A stretch of 64,000 nucleotides of DNA from Euborellia annulipes (Eukaryota; Arthropoda; Insecta; Dermaptera; Anisolabididae). The DNA is taken from positions 124,001-188,000 of the forward strand of contig JAKCPI010004278.1 of the NCBI GenBank assembly GCA_023213315.1, read 5' to 3'. The notes beneath the pieces are model-generated. The model ran no database searches, was not told the origin of the DNA, and worked only from the letters and a program-made list of their open reading frames with translations. The first letter of the stretch is position 1. Each line of letters starts with the position of its first letter. The position numbers and the translations under genes are program-made. Of this stretch, positions 18,651 to 29,363 are shown piece by piece.

Positions 18651-19478
18651 TTACCGAGTGGAAATGTCCAATTTGGCAATAGCCCCACCATGACTGGTGT
18701 TAACTTTAGATAATAAACTCATTTTTTCGTTGACCTTGCCTTTGTCTTGTTTTATGGTCTTGTTGATCTCATCGTAACGCTGAGCTAATGATTCTATTTG
18801 GAGGTTGTTTTGTTCTCCCTGAGTCCTAATTTCATTATTTAAATCTGAAGCTAAGCTATTGAATTTTTGTTGAAATTTTTCCTGTTGTTTACTTTCATTA
18901 TTTTCTAACTGACTAATTCTCTCTGCATGTTGAGAATAGTTATTATTCAAAATTTCTATTGCCTGATTGATATTTTGGGAATGTTGAGTAAATTTTTGAT
19001 TAAAATCAATGGATTGTTGTGTTATTTGGTTTGAGATTTCATTAGATTGTTGTTTTATTTTTAGATCAAAATTTGCGGATTGTTTTTCTAATTTTTTATC
19101 CATTTTATCGGATATTTCATTGGACATTTCTTTAGATTGCTGTTTAAGATCTTTCATTTCAATGGATTGTTGATTTATTTGGGTGGATTGTTGATCAAAT
19201 CCCCTGTCCATTTTGTCAGATTGTTGTTTTATTTGGATTGAGAGTTGTTTTAAAATTTGCATGACATCATTTGAATTATCATTATTGTTACTAGCGATAT
19301 CTCCCCGATTTTCTACTTTTTCTAACTCTGTTGTTAATTTTGGGGTTGTGTCTATTTCTACCTGTTCATTGTCAATTTTCTCTGTCATAACTATTGCAGT
19401 TGAGTGGGCCAATGGTGCATCAACACCCTCTTGTGCCGCCAACTTCTGCGTATTCGCTCTAGTTGTCGGTTTGTGCAT
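18651..19478 (-). CDS. gag: gypsy gag N-terminal coiled-coil ORF
   Basis: 275 codons beginning MHKPTTRANTQKLAAQEGVD. The middle is a Gln-rich repeat built on QQSxxM and QQSxxF at 11-18-residue steps (QINQQSIEMKDLKQQSKEM), predicting a long coiled coil. It lies between the primer site and the capsid frames, so it is the N-terminal part of gag or a separate pre-capsid protein. It is open throughout. Such an extended coiled-coil gag is unusual for gypsy elements. Confidence 0.7.
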   Translation of the reverse strand: MHKPTTRANTQKLAAQEGVDAPLAHSTAIVMTEKIDNEQVEIDTTPKLTTELEKVENRGDIASNNNDNSNDVMQILKQLSIQIKQQSDKMDRGFDQQSTQINQQSIEMKDLKQQSKEMSNEISDKMDKKLEKQSANFDLKIKQQSNEISNQITQQSIDFNQKFTQHSQNINQAIEILNNNYSQHAERISQLENNESKQQEKFQQKFNSLASDLNNEIRTQGEQNNLQIESLAQRYDEINKTIKQDKGKVNEKMSLLSKVNTSHGGAIAKLDISTR

Positions 19479-19657
19479 TTTGACTATTTTATTATTATTA
19501 AAAAAACTAAAAAAAATTATTTATCCCTGTTTTACAAATCACACGCTCCTACCAACATGCAATTTTATTTGCATGGCCCTCAAATTTAATTTAATTAGTT
19601 CGAATTTGGTTTTATTTATCCCGGTTTAATTAATTTATTTATTTATTTATCTATTTA

Positions 19658-19678
19658 TCGATCCCAGCTCCTCCACCA
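19658..19678 (-). other. gypsy primer-binding site
   Basis: The minus strand reads TGGTGGAGGAGCTGGGATCG, complementary to the 3' end of a tRNA: CCA, acceptor strand, then the T-loop GATC region. It directly follows LTR sequence ending TTGCA, fixing the 5' LTR edge at 19679. The tRNA species is not identified. Confidence 0.75.
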
Positions 19679-20500
19679 TGCAATGTTATTCCTTTTTTTT
19701 TATGATTAGATTGAAATGGATAGGAATATCATACTTTCACTACACCTGCTGGGGGGACAGCAAGTGGGAAAGGTTTTATTATTGGAAATGGATTAATCAA
19801 AAAAATAGGTTGCTCGCTTTAGTTTATTGAATTTAATTGGATTTGTAACTCAGGTCTTTAATTACTCTTGTTAATTATTGAATTAGAGTATCTGACTTCG
19901 GAGCTTCCGTTAGGGTGTGCGGGATTTTATAATTATGAATGAAATTAACTGTTTATTTTAATTGATTTTTTTTTTTTGTTGAAGAGCATCGATTTGTAAT
20001 TGGGAATATCTGGGTTGGAATGGGGGTTGAGCCTGAAAGAGAAATTTTACAGTCATGCACAAATAAGACAAGTCGCTTTAACAAAAGAAATTATAAATAT
20101 ATTTAAATGAAATTGACGTATCAGGATTAAGCAGAATTTAAAATATGTAAGAAAATTTAACAAGAAATATTATATTTTATTATGTAGTTAGAAATGATCA
20201 GGAACATTATTCATAGAATTATTTGTAGCAAAATTGGTATTTAAATTATTAAAGAATTTAAGTAAATTTAATAGAAAATTATTGAATAATAATGAACAAT
20301 TTAATACTAAGAATTATATATTTATTTTTAATTATTTCAGCTGAATATTTTCTTTATATATAAATTAGATTTGAAGAATAAAAATTATACTGACGTTAAG
20401 ATCGATCATTTGAAAAATTGTTGTTATATGAATGTTTAAATAAAAATATTTAAGAAAATGTTTAATAAATGGTTTAATAAAATGTTTAATAAGTGTACTT
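19679..20500 (-). repeat. gypsy 5' LTR, right boundary uncertain
   Basis: The left edge is fixed by the primer site. It contains the 91-bp block shared with 14937-15027. The remainder is AT-rich and non-coding. Confidence 0.55.
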
Positions 20501-21236
20501 TACCAGGCCTGGGTCTTATGAATACGGATGATCATTCACACACACTGGGAGGCGGAGAACAAAAAGGGGGGGGGAGTCACGGTTGAGGGCGATGATGTTG
20601 GTGTCCAGACAGGTGTCGTGAAGATTAGGCCCGAGGCACAGGAACTTTTTCTGCTGATATGGTCGTCAGGATGTCCGCACACGATAATTTATGATAGCGT
20701 GTTCGTGGACATCAACGAGGGTTGTTTTGAAGGCACTAGTTAAAAGATGCTCCCACTGTGCAAGAGAGAAACAAAAGAGTCTTGTATCTTCTTTATTTTT
20801 AATTTCACATAAAAATGTTTATTTATTAATGGAACGATATTAGCACTGTTCCAATATTTTACTTTGATAAATTATTTAATGTTAAACAATTGTGGTAAAA
20901 TATAACTGATTAAAGAACGACTTTGCACAGCGAAATAGATGAATTGTCATCAACTAGTGATTAGAGCATTAGAAAAGCGACTATGCGAATCATGGTTAGA
21001 TCCGCCCCGAAACCGAGGACTTGAGTGGTACCATTATTATTTTCCATATTCGTTGTCAATGTGGTTGTAGCTTAGTCATTGTTGTTTTCATCCATCGAGT
21101 CGGCTGCAGGTTTCTGCTGTTTGGCAGACGCTCCTTTCACCGACTTCTTCTCCTTGTCACTCATCTTCTTTTGCTTTTGAACTTGCTGTTTGCTCTTTCT
21201 GGTTTCTTTAGGCATAAGGGGGGATAAGGCACTATG
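20501..21236. other. No clear gene
   Basis: Short frames only. The minus strand 21222-21040 has a lysine-rich open stretch (MPKETRKSKQQVQKQKKMSD) that could be an exon of the small BEN-like ORF next to it. Confidence 0.3.
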
Positions 21237-21419
21237 TTATCGCAGTAAAATAAATTCAATGCGTTGAAACCATATGTGAGTCAAAAATTTTAAAAGGAAC
21301 CGGGCAGAATTACATGGCGCTTCTCCCGTGGCCTTTTTGATATTTGATTGCTGCTTATAGGCATTAAGGCGACAGCCGTCAGCAAAAACTTCCATTGCTC
21401 TCCTTGCTTCCGGAAACAC
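21237..21419 (-). CDS. Small ORF, possible BEN-like fragment
   Basis: 60 codons beginning MFPEARRAMEVFADG. The middle, RLNAYKQQSNIKKATGEAPC then ARFLLKFLTHIW, resembles the helical core of BEN domains (polar helix, short loop, ARxLL helix). This is recognition by pattern only. It is short and lacks the rest of the domain. Confidence 0.25.
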   Translation of the reverse strand: MFPEARRAMEVFADGCRLNAYKQQSNIKKATGEAPCNSARFLLKFLTHIWFQRIEFILLR

Positions 21420-21869
21420 CGACCCTCTTACTGGACAAGTCCAGCGGTACTATACACAGTTTGCCAGCGTCATATAGCTTTCTGGGGGGACACCAGAATC
21501 GGGGTTAGGGGATAGACCCGACCGACCTTACCGACTCAATCGTTATCGGTCTCCACAAATATGACACTTCTGCAACCTGATCACCTCCCAAGTTCCGGCG
21601 ATAGCGATCCCGGATCCAAGAGGTCTCCGATCCAAGTGAACCTTCACCAACTGTCCATAATCACCCCCAGTTGGATCATGAGTTTGCATTCACTCGTCAG
21701 ACTGGGATTCATAAGATTCCCACTTCTTCAGCTATCCTTTCACAATTTGAGCAACTTCAGTTCCTAAAGCTAGATATTTTTGTATTTTTATATTTTTTAT
21801 TTGGTTTTTATTTTATTCCCTAACTAATCTCAAAAGAGATGTCCGCAAAAAGCGACCACTGATTTGTAC
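21420..21869. other. No gene seen
   Basis: Slightly GC-richer stretch (about 21480-21700) without a credible frame, terminal repeat or RNA structure. Confidence 0.4.
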
Positions 21870-22263
21870 CTATAATGAGTATTGGTTGTAGTTGAAATCT
21901 CTTGATATGGCTCGGATGTTTTCCCATATAGGGAATATAACATCCATAGGAATGAGAGAACTAATCATTGGTATGTAGACTAGTCTGTCGAGGTACAGAA
22001 ATTCGTCCGCCCAAGACGTTGAGACATTAAAACCCGTAACAAAACACAATAGTAAGAAGGCGTAGAATTTCCCCAAAAGAAGGTAAATCAGTCTTATCGT
22101 TAAACATAAAAAGAAAAAATTCATTACAAGCACGACGATACCAAGATGTAAAAAATTGGCCCGCCACTGTCTTAAAACTAGTTTTTAGAATTATTTGAGG
22201 CTGAAGGCCGCTAACTAAGACCCCAGGCATAAAAGCTAAAATTAAAAATATAACGCTTAAAAC

Positions 22264-22914
22264 TTAACATTGTTGTGAAAAGAAATAAAACGACGCAAGA
22301 ACACATGCTCCACTTATCAAAGTGCGGGTTAAATCGAAAGAAAACAATTTTGAAAAGAAGTTTATGTTAAAAATTCCATGAAGCCAGCCGAAAAAATCGC
22401 CGTAGTCATATCCAGGAGCTATACTTTGGAATACATGTATTACTCTGTCTAGGGCTTCAGCCGGTAAGGCCATCCAACTCGACAAGCTTGAATTCCCTTT
22501 TACTTCCCAATGATCGGTGTCAGTCCAGAAACTCAAAGATGTAGTAGAGTTTATTCCACACAAGAATTCTAGTGATACGTCATGATTTGTTCTTACTCTA
22601 ATGACGTTGCTCTGCATGCCTGTGCATCCACCGAAATGAATGTGCACCCAGCAGTCCTCAGTGGACACCGATTTGATGACTAAGACAGTTGCTTGACGAT
22701 ATCCAACTCTCCCAGGTGCGACACTAGTTGTAAATGCGTCTTTTGAACACCAGTGTCGTTTATAGTTGGTCGACGTGAACACTAAAGTAGCTCTAGACGC
22801 TGACCTGGACAATACCGGATGCGAATGAATGCACAAGTCCTCATTTCGTTCGCGTTGGCTGGGCCGGAAGGGGAAAAAATGCAACGTTCTCCTCCCCTCT
22901 CTGGTCACTTCCAT
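22264..22914 (-). CDS. Glycoprotein-like ORF, unrecognised
   Basis: 217 codons, open throughout. It has several spaced cysteines (RHWCSKDA, EDCWVHIHFGGCTGM, LEFLCG), an N-glycosylation-type NSTT and NSS, and a hydrophobic segment near the end (TLISGACVLASFYFF) that could be a membrane anchor. This layout, Cys-rich beta-type ectodomain plus C-terminal anchor, suggests the end of a viral-type membrane glycoprotein. It lies downstream of a gypsy RT remnant on the same strand, where an env would sit. A further frame, 22230-22027, is hydrophobic and may be a shifted continuation. No family is identified. Confidence 0.4.
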   Translation of the reverse strand: MEVTREGRRTLHFFPFRPSQRERNEDLCIHSHPVLSRSASRATLVFTSTNYKRHWCSKDAFTTSVAPGRVGYRQATVLVIKSVSTEDCWVHIHFGGCTGMQSNVIRVRTNHDVSLEFLCGINSTTSLSFWTDTDHWEVKGNSSLSSWMALPAEALDRVIHVFQSIAPGYDYGDFFGWLHGIFNINFFSKLFSFDLTRTLISGACVLASFYFFSQQC

Positions 22915-23148
22915 GGTATTCTAACAGGGTCGTCTGATATTTCAATGATTCTTGAACACTGATTGGCTTATTTAATTAGAGTGGGGATTTTCTTGCCAAC
23001 TTGTGCATTGATCATATATTGCATCATAGTTTTGAAAAAAAAAAAATTTGACGAACAAAGGAATTAATTAACTCATATTATGCATAAAATGCTTATATCC
23101 TTACAAGAGTATATTTACTTTCTAAATTGTATAGCAGTCGGATTGTCA

Positions 23149-23730
23149 TTACACCCTCCTTGTCTCCGGATTGTTGAGAACATTAGTTCCAAATGATTGA
23201 ACTTTTGAAATCGTTCCGTAGAACATTTCATCGCTCCTTCCAAATGTAGCCACACTAGTAGCCAAATGGAAGTACCCTAAACTGGTATGTGCACTGCTCG
23301 AACTGAAGAGATTGTATTCCCGGCAAGCCGGATCTAGCCTAACCTGCCAGTAAGAACACTTCAAATCCAATGTAGAGAAATATTTGGCTTTCCTGCCTGG
23401 ATTTGGTAATATTTCATCAAGAGGTGGTGAATGTTCAGTATCTAATTTTATTTTTTTATTCAACGCCCTAGCATCGAGTCAGATCCTCAAGGAATCATTT
23501 TTCTTGGGAACCACGACGATTGGATTACAGTAGTCACTGACTCCTTTCTCGATGATTCCCCATGATTCCCACAGGCTAAGTTGTTGAACTTTTGGTCGGT
23601 ACTTATAGGGAACAGGATATGGTTTCACTTTGACTGGCATCCTTAAGGATGATAGTATGGGTAAACACTTTAATTAGTCCCGGTCTAGACTGAAAAACAT
23701 CCCTGTTCAGCAGTCTATCAAGCATCTCCA
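23149..23730 (-). pseudogene. Degenerate gypsy-type RT fragment
   Basis: Frame 23463-23149 reads NKKIKLDTEHSPPLDEIL and FSTLDLKCSYWQVRLDP, RT blocks 2-3 of Ty3/gypsy. Upstream, with several stops and shifts, come matches to the usual RT entry (about 23640-23500). The YxDD box is not found. Heavily decayed. Confidence 0.7.
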
Positions 23731-23801
23731 TCACCTTATTAATCTCAGCTATCAGCTTTTCTAGTCAAGCCTTTGGTTTTGGTAGGTTATTTTTCAATTA
23801 A

Positions 23802-25412
23802 TACTAGGACGCCCGGAATTTCAGACCTCCTAGAACGCTCGCAAGCAGTCATTTTGACTGGTCACATTTTTCATCTCATAAACAAAATAAAATCTGTTTG
23901 CTTTTATTTTATTTTTTCATTAATAAAAATAATTATATTTACAAATTTACAAAAATCGAGATTATATAAATATTATTAATATTTAATATAATATATAATA
24001 GGCCTAAAATTTTTTACATACATTACAAATATTTAGAGTTTTATTATTATTGCAGTTTTTTAATATTTGACACTAATTATGTATTTCCCTGGGGTAGGTG
24101 AAATAATAGATTGGTAAGTTCAATTAAACAGATTTTATTTCGTGATAAAGATTTACAAGTGGTTCACTTCAACTCTTCAGTAAGAGTTGTAAGTTTCTCT
24201 TTCATACTGACTCTGCCTTCTCTGGTTCTCCCAAGGGTTTATAAGGAGGTTTCCTTGAGGGAGGGAATTGAGTAGGGGGTGCTTTTGGTTAAGGAAGGGA
24301 ATTCGACTTTGACTGTGAGTCGACCTTTGATTGATAAGAGTTGACCAGAGTGTTCGGGAGAGTTCTATTTTACAGATAAATTGTCTTTGCTATTTTAGAT
24401 TATTTGCATATAGATAATTTGTATAACAGATAAGATTATTTTCCCTTTGGTTTCCGTCTGATAAGTAAAAATACTTATTTGTTTGGAACTTAAATGATAA
24501 GATGATAATGTAAATATTAATTGTTAATATAAAAATATTAATTATAAAAATGTTAGTTATTATTAATCCTAATATTAATTATTACTTTTAATTGATTAAT
24601 AGAGGTTGAGGATACCGAGCAACATAATACACTGTTTTCTTTTTTCCGTTTGATTTTTATTAGATCCACCTGCCTGATCTTGGGGATTTTTTTTTGTATA
24701 TTATTATATTCAGAGCGAAGCTCTTCAGCTAATCCCGGAAAAAATCTTTTCGTAAAATATTCACGCCACTTATTTTTTTTATAGATTATCCACGCATTTA
24801 TGGCTGCTAGATCTAAAATATAAAATATATGAAATGGCCATCTTTTGGAACTAGCTTTTACTGAATAGAGTCTAGCCATTTAGTCTATAATATCTACTCC
24901 ATATTTTGTTTCATTATAATATTTTATACTTTCATTTTTTTCATTATCATCTATTTGTACAGTTGAGTGTAGAGAACTCATTAGTATTACATTCTTATTT
25001 GATTTTGCTTGATAAATGGTAGACTTATATCTTCATTTTGATACGATTTTGTAGAATATTTTTTTTCCTTCATTTCCTTTATCGATTTTGGTATTTCTCT
25101 TCTTGCTCTATTTACTGTTCCTACTAAACTTGTGGATTTTTTTCTTTAAAATTTTTGCAAGTGAAGTTGGAAAAAAATTGAATAAAATATGTAAATAGGG
25201 ATGAAAAGGGCAGCAGTCAATATGACTGCTTTTGGGCGTTCTAGGTATATCTAGATTTTTCTTTTCAAAAGGGCTAATTTTTTTTTTATTAGAAAGCTCT
25301 TCAAAAATGATTAAAAGTCAAGAAGTTTCAAAGATGTAACATTAATAGCAACGAAATGACAGAGAAATGAAATTCGAAAACAGTCAAAATGACTGCGTCG
25401 GGCGTTCTAGTG
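23802..25412 (-). mobile_element. piggyBac-like element with both ends
   Basis: TTAA flanks both sides (23798-23801 and 25413-25416). The right end, read inwards, is CACTAGAACGCCCGACGCAG then TCATTTTGACTG; the left begins TACTAGGACGCCCGGAATTT and, 29 bp further in, repeats CTAGAACGCTCGCAAGCAGT. A third related copy lies at 25210-25240. About 1.6 kb, so internally deleted compared with ~2.4 kb elements. Confidence 0.9.
24553..25030 (-). pseudogene. piggyBac transposase, C-terminal part
   Basis: Upstream frame (about 25030-24882) reads NVILMSSLHS and YYNETKYGVDIID, the conserved region with the last catalytic Asp. A TAA stands in place of the usual Gln codon before MARLYSVKASSKRWPFHIFY, which continues LAAINAWIIYK. 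The C-terminal cysteine-rich domain is absent. N-terminal half missing. Confidence 0.9.
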
Positions 25413-25416
25413 TTAA

Positions 25417-25947
25417 AACTATTGGATATTTTTATTTATCTTTCTCATTCCCAGGAGTTCTTTAGGGTCGCCCTCGAAAGTGGGGATCATTCTATCATAT
25501 CCTTAAAAGAGAGCGCCATTTTGTTGTTCTGAAAGTGTTCGTCGATTGGTTCGTAAAAATGTCTAATTACTTTTCTAAATTGGTTTCTTAACGGAGAAGT
25601 TGACCGGAGAATTTAAAGTAGAATCTTCTTACTCACGATCATAGTTGACTGCGCCCTTTGGGATAAATCGCTAGTATTTGTTTGGTTGAGAGTTCGAAGA
25701 ACAGATTGCACCTCGTTAAGGTTGCGCTGGTTGATCCTCGAAGTTGTGGATATTGGAGGAGATATAGGTTGATGTAGGTTATCGCCATTTTGTTGGTTTA
25801 TCTGAAAATCGTACCCTGAACGTTGGTGGAATTTCGTCCTTTTCTACTTTTCAAATATGGGTCGAGAAATTGTAATGAGTTTTAATACCATAAAGTTGGT
25901 CGGTAAATCTAAAAATAAAAATATTCGTAATTATATTTTTTATATTT
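25417..25947. other. No gene seen
   Basis: Spacer between the piggyBac right end and the Myb/MADF fragment; nothing supported. Confidence 0.4.
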
Positions 25948-26232
25948 TTAATTTTTTTGATATGTTCCTGAACTTAGGTCGTCTATTCCCTTTCCACTGG
26001 CCATAGAAGCTTTTACTTTACACCTTTCTTTATTGTATTGCGTTCTTACAGAGTGAAATTTTATTGCAGTCTTTATATTGGGGTTTATACATCGGACTGT
26101 ATCCCCAATTCTTTTCAAACTTTTTGTTCTCAAGTGTTTGTTATGGTAGTTTATTGACGCCACTGCTCATTTTTATAGGCATCTATTAGAGCCATTGTTT
26201 CCCTTGGGGTCCATTTTATCTGTGCTGCCATT
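25948..26232 (-). pseudogene. Myb/MADF-type DNA-binding domain fragment
   Basis: Begins at 26232 with MAAQIKWTPRETMALIDAYK, then a shift near 26165, then NYHNKHLRTKSLKRIGDTVR and HSVRTQYNKERCKVKASMAS followed by GKGIDDL. This matches the helix order of insect MADF/Myb-SANT proteins. One frameshift, and it lacks the following exons. Confidence 0.6.
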
Positions 26233-26987
26233 ATTATTATTAATCAATTTTCAAGTTTTTATTTGAATGACGTTTACTCTGAATCAGCTCTGAATGTCAT
26301 GTAATATTTTTCATATTGCTTCTTATTTTCCCCGCACTGGAGTGCTTGTGAAAAAATCCGGCTCTGTGATTCAAACTCAAAAGATGGCGTTAGTTTTTCC
26401 CATAGGGATACAAGGGGTTTATTTCATTTCATTTGAAAGATTCCAGCTAATTTCAAAAAAATTTTCGGGACAAACTAACTCGTCCGATTTTTTAAAAAAA
26501 TTCCCAAATATTCTTTGGAGGATGCTCTTTCAAATGGTACAGCGTGCACCGAGAGAGGTCGGTAGGAACAAGGTGAAAATAATTCTTGAAAATACGCAAC
26601 TCTCTTGCTTATAAGTTTTCAAAAAGATTTTCGGTACAATTTAATAGATCATGTTTGGTTCAATACAATATTTTCAAATTTTAAACTATTTCCGCCGTTT
26701 TTACCCACTTCCGTGAAAAAAAAAACGGTCGTGGCTAAAATAACATCAATTTTTTCATATTTTCTTCCATTTTTTTTTAATTGAGGTTTTTGATTTTTTT
26801 AAATATTTTTATAAATAATATGATAAAAAATATCAAAAATATTTGACAGCATCCAACTTAACCCTATTTGGACTCGAAGACCAAGTTGATTTGCTTGGGC
26901 TTCAGGGGGGAAAGGAAGCGGTTTCTAGGCGCCTCAAGTCTTCGAGCCTAAGTTGAAAGTAACAGTAGGCTCCAAACCACACAGGGT
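26233..26987. other. No gene seen
   Basis: AT-rich with poly-A/T tracts; the plus frame 26294-26614 shows no recognisable domain. Confidence 0.4.
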
Positions 26988-27027
26988 CGTGACGTCAGAC
27001 ACTCCACGTGACCCGTTTCCCGCCAAA
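26988..27027 (-). promoter_or_regulatory. E2F/E-box/CRE-like module, copy 1
   Basis: The minus strand reads TTTGGCGGGAAA (E2F-like), five bases, CACGTG (E-box), seven bases, TGACGTCACG (CRE/ATF). The same three sites, in the same order and total length, occur at 61480-61516. It lies downstream of the DUF4806-type gene on the same strand. Confidence 0.4.
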
Positions 27028-27269
27028 TTCGTACTTGTCTCATTAAAACTCGAATATCTCTGTAAATATCCAATATTTTTTAATTCTGATTTTTTTCTTA
27101 GACTTCATAAACAATAAAGATTTGATTTTAAGCAAAAAACGTATATGTCAAAAAAAATGCAACATGCCCATTACTCAAATATATTTTTTATTTATATTTA
27201 TTACTTTAAAATTTAATCACTACGTATTAATAATAATGACGACGTATATTTATTATCAATAAAATATCT

Positions 27270-28596
27270 TTAATAATATATTCTACTAAAAATGCGCATA
27301 TTTTTCAATATATTTATTATAAAGAAATTTTTTTTTTTTAGTTCACTTAGTGAAATAACAGTAGAGATGGAATGTTCCTTATTAGTGGTTTCAATGACTT
27401 CTTTCGAAGTTGTTGGTTCGATAAACTCTTGAACTTCTTTAGAGATTTCTTTTGAGGTTGAAGGTACCTCGAGGTATACGCGTATTTTCATGGTGATGGG
27501 CCGATTATCATGTTCCTAAACTACATTGCTTTTCATAAATACATAACGAATAAAACATGTTGAAAACACTTACAATTGTACTATGAAATCCTTGGTTGTC
27601 GAGCTCTCTCTCGAAATCATTTATCTGATCGACGGTTTGTAGCGGCAGCGGGACTATCTCTTGGAAAACCGTCTCCTCCGTGGAACATGTGGGCAAATTG
27701 TTCCCACTTTCACTGCTTCCCGTCCTTTTCATTAATATGTCAATTTTATCTTTTAAAATTGCCATTTCTTTTGAAATCTCCCCAACCATTGATAGGCGGT
27801 CGTTGGTTTGAAGTAAATCATCTACCGCGCGATCAAGTTTTATTCGCGAAGTTTCGAACTTGCTGTGTAAAACTAAAAAAAATGTACAAAATATAGTTAT
27901 TTTAGGTACTAAAAAAAAAACAGATATGTATAATTGTATAACAAACGTTTAAATTGTTCTTCATGTTCTTTTCATATTTCATCGAAGAAATTCTTTTGCT
28001 CCAAAAGAATCTTTTTTAAATCTATAATAAAAAATTCATGAACATTATTTTTAGTCTAATAAGTACAAAATTAAGAACTGATAACATACTGTTAGAGCAT
28101 GTTCCTTGGCACTCTTTCGGAATATGATTTTCTTCTTGCCTTGAAGCTGTGCTAGAACCTGTACATTGGGGGGCTCTTGGCAGAGCCAATTTTTCTTGCA
28201 CGAATAGGCTCGCGTTTTCCTCGTTGGGGGATGATATGTCGGATCTTTCTTTGGCTTGGTTTAATTTTGCATAGGCCCCTTTAATCGATTCTGTTAAGAA
28301 TGACATCAAAAATTATATTTTATACCTTAAGCTTAAATAATTGAGTGGTTTTTTAAAGAATTATGTAAACACTACTTACCGGAGTCACCGAAAATTCTCG
28401 ATATTTTTGTTTCCTGCCAATTTATTTCGGGAATGCTTGTGCACAGAATTCTTTTATAATGTAATTCCGATTTAGAATTGGGGGAAAAAACACTTGTTTC
28501 ATAGGCCATCATCAAATAATGCAACTGCAAAAGGTTTCTCCATCTTAAATTTAAATTTGAATGATGTGTATCTATTTCAGATCTATTTGTAGACAC
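27270..28596 (-). CDS. DUF4806-type protein, four predicted exons, open
   Basis: Exon 1 28596-28380 (MSTNRSEIDTHH..., GTAAGT donor), exon 2 28290-28090, exon 3 27872-27574 (GTAAGT donor), exon 4 27515-27270. Acceptors are AACAG, TTTTTAG and GTTTAG, and the frame stays open through all junctions. The exon 1/2 join reads NWQETKISRIFGDS-ESIKGAYAKLNQAKER, like the N-terminal domain found with DUF4806. Exon 3 ends EIVPLPLQTVDQINDFEREL, the usual start of DUF4806 after a coiled linker. Exon 4 does not match the rest of that domain, so the true 3' end may differ. Function unknown; such genes often occur in transposon-rich insect DNA. Confidence 0.6.
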
Positions 28597-28599
28597 TTG

Positions 28600-29116
28600 T
28601 AGGTGGCAGAATAGTCCAGAGAAAGATCAAGACCGAAATTTCGCAAACTGAAACCTGTCTACCAATGCTGCCAATTTCAAAAAAAAAAAATTTCAATCTT
28701 TCCATATTTAATTATTAAATATGAAATGTAATTTAATATAACATAAAAACATCAAAAAAAGGAATTTATTTCAAACAAAGGTCGACTAAGAATTTTTGCT
28801 TTCTATTTAGATTTATAAATGTTGTTGCGAAAAAAACTTTTTGTTTATAAAATTTTTTTTGCAAGTTTCCTATCCTTATTATAAACACTAAAAAAAAATT
28901 AAATATAACTTACTTGCTAGTCAATTACGGGGGGGGGGGAAGGAAAATCTTCATCCAAACCGATAAAAAATAATTGGGGATTTATTTACATTAATATTAT
29001 TTTATGGAATAAAGTTATGAGCGTAGTTAGTTATTTGTTGCCATACGTCGATAAGGATTTGTATCATTTTCAAAAAAATGGGAAAAATTTTTTTGAGATT
29101 CAAGAGAAAAAGATAA
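28600..29116. other. No gene seen
   Basis: AT-rich upstream flank of the DUF4806-type gene, with a G10 run at 28930. Promoter elements cannot be assigned. Confidence 0.4.
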
Positions 29117-29349
29117 TGAAAAAATCAATAAATGTAAAAAAAAATTAGAAGTCCAGCTATGCCTAGAGAAAACTTTTCTAAGTTCCCATTTATGAGAAAA
29201 AAATTTAAAGTCCAAGTTGCCAACAGATCCCTTGGAACGTCGAAAAAATCAATAAATGTAAAAAAAAAAAAAAAAAAATGGAAGTCCAGCTATGCCTAGA
29301 GAAAATTTTTCTAAGTTTCCATTTATGAGAAAAAATTTAAAGTCCAAGT
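29117..29349. repeat. Two tandem copies of a ~125-bp unit
   Basis: AAATCAATAAATGTAAAAAA ... GAAGTCCAGCTATGCCTAGA ... TTTAAAGTCCAAG occurs at about 29117-29215 and 29244-29348. The poly-A run differs in length between copies. Confidence 0.8.
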
Positions 29350-29363
29350 CCCAAGAGGGACCT

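Larger units (their letters stand above)
14937..20500 (-). mobile_element. Ty3/gypsy LTR retrotransposon, nearly complete
   Basis: Order on the minus strand: 5' LTR (from 19679 rightwards), PBS, gag, protease, RT, RNase H, truncated integrase, and a piece of 3' LTR (14937-15027). The LTR identity rests on a 91-bp block GGGAAAGGTTTTATTATTGG... present at both 14937-15027 and 19763-19853. The integrase C-terminus and the start of the 3' LTR are lost in a deletion at 15028. The right LTR boundary (about 20500) is a guess. Confidence 0.8.

Noticed and set aside
21561..21767. Plus-strand frame in GC-richer DNA
   Set aside because: No recognisable content and no splice-site or repeat support.
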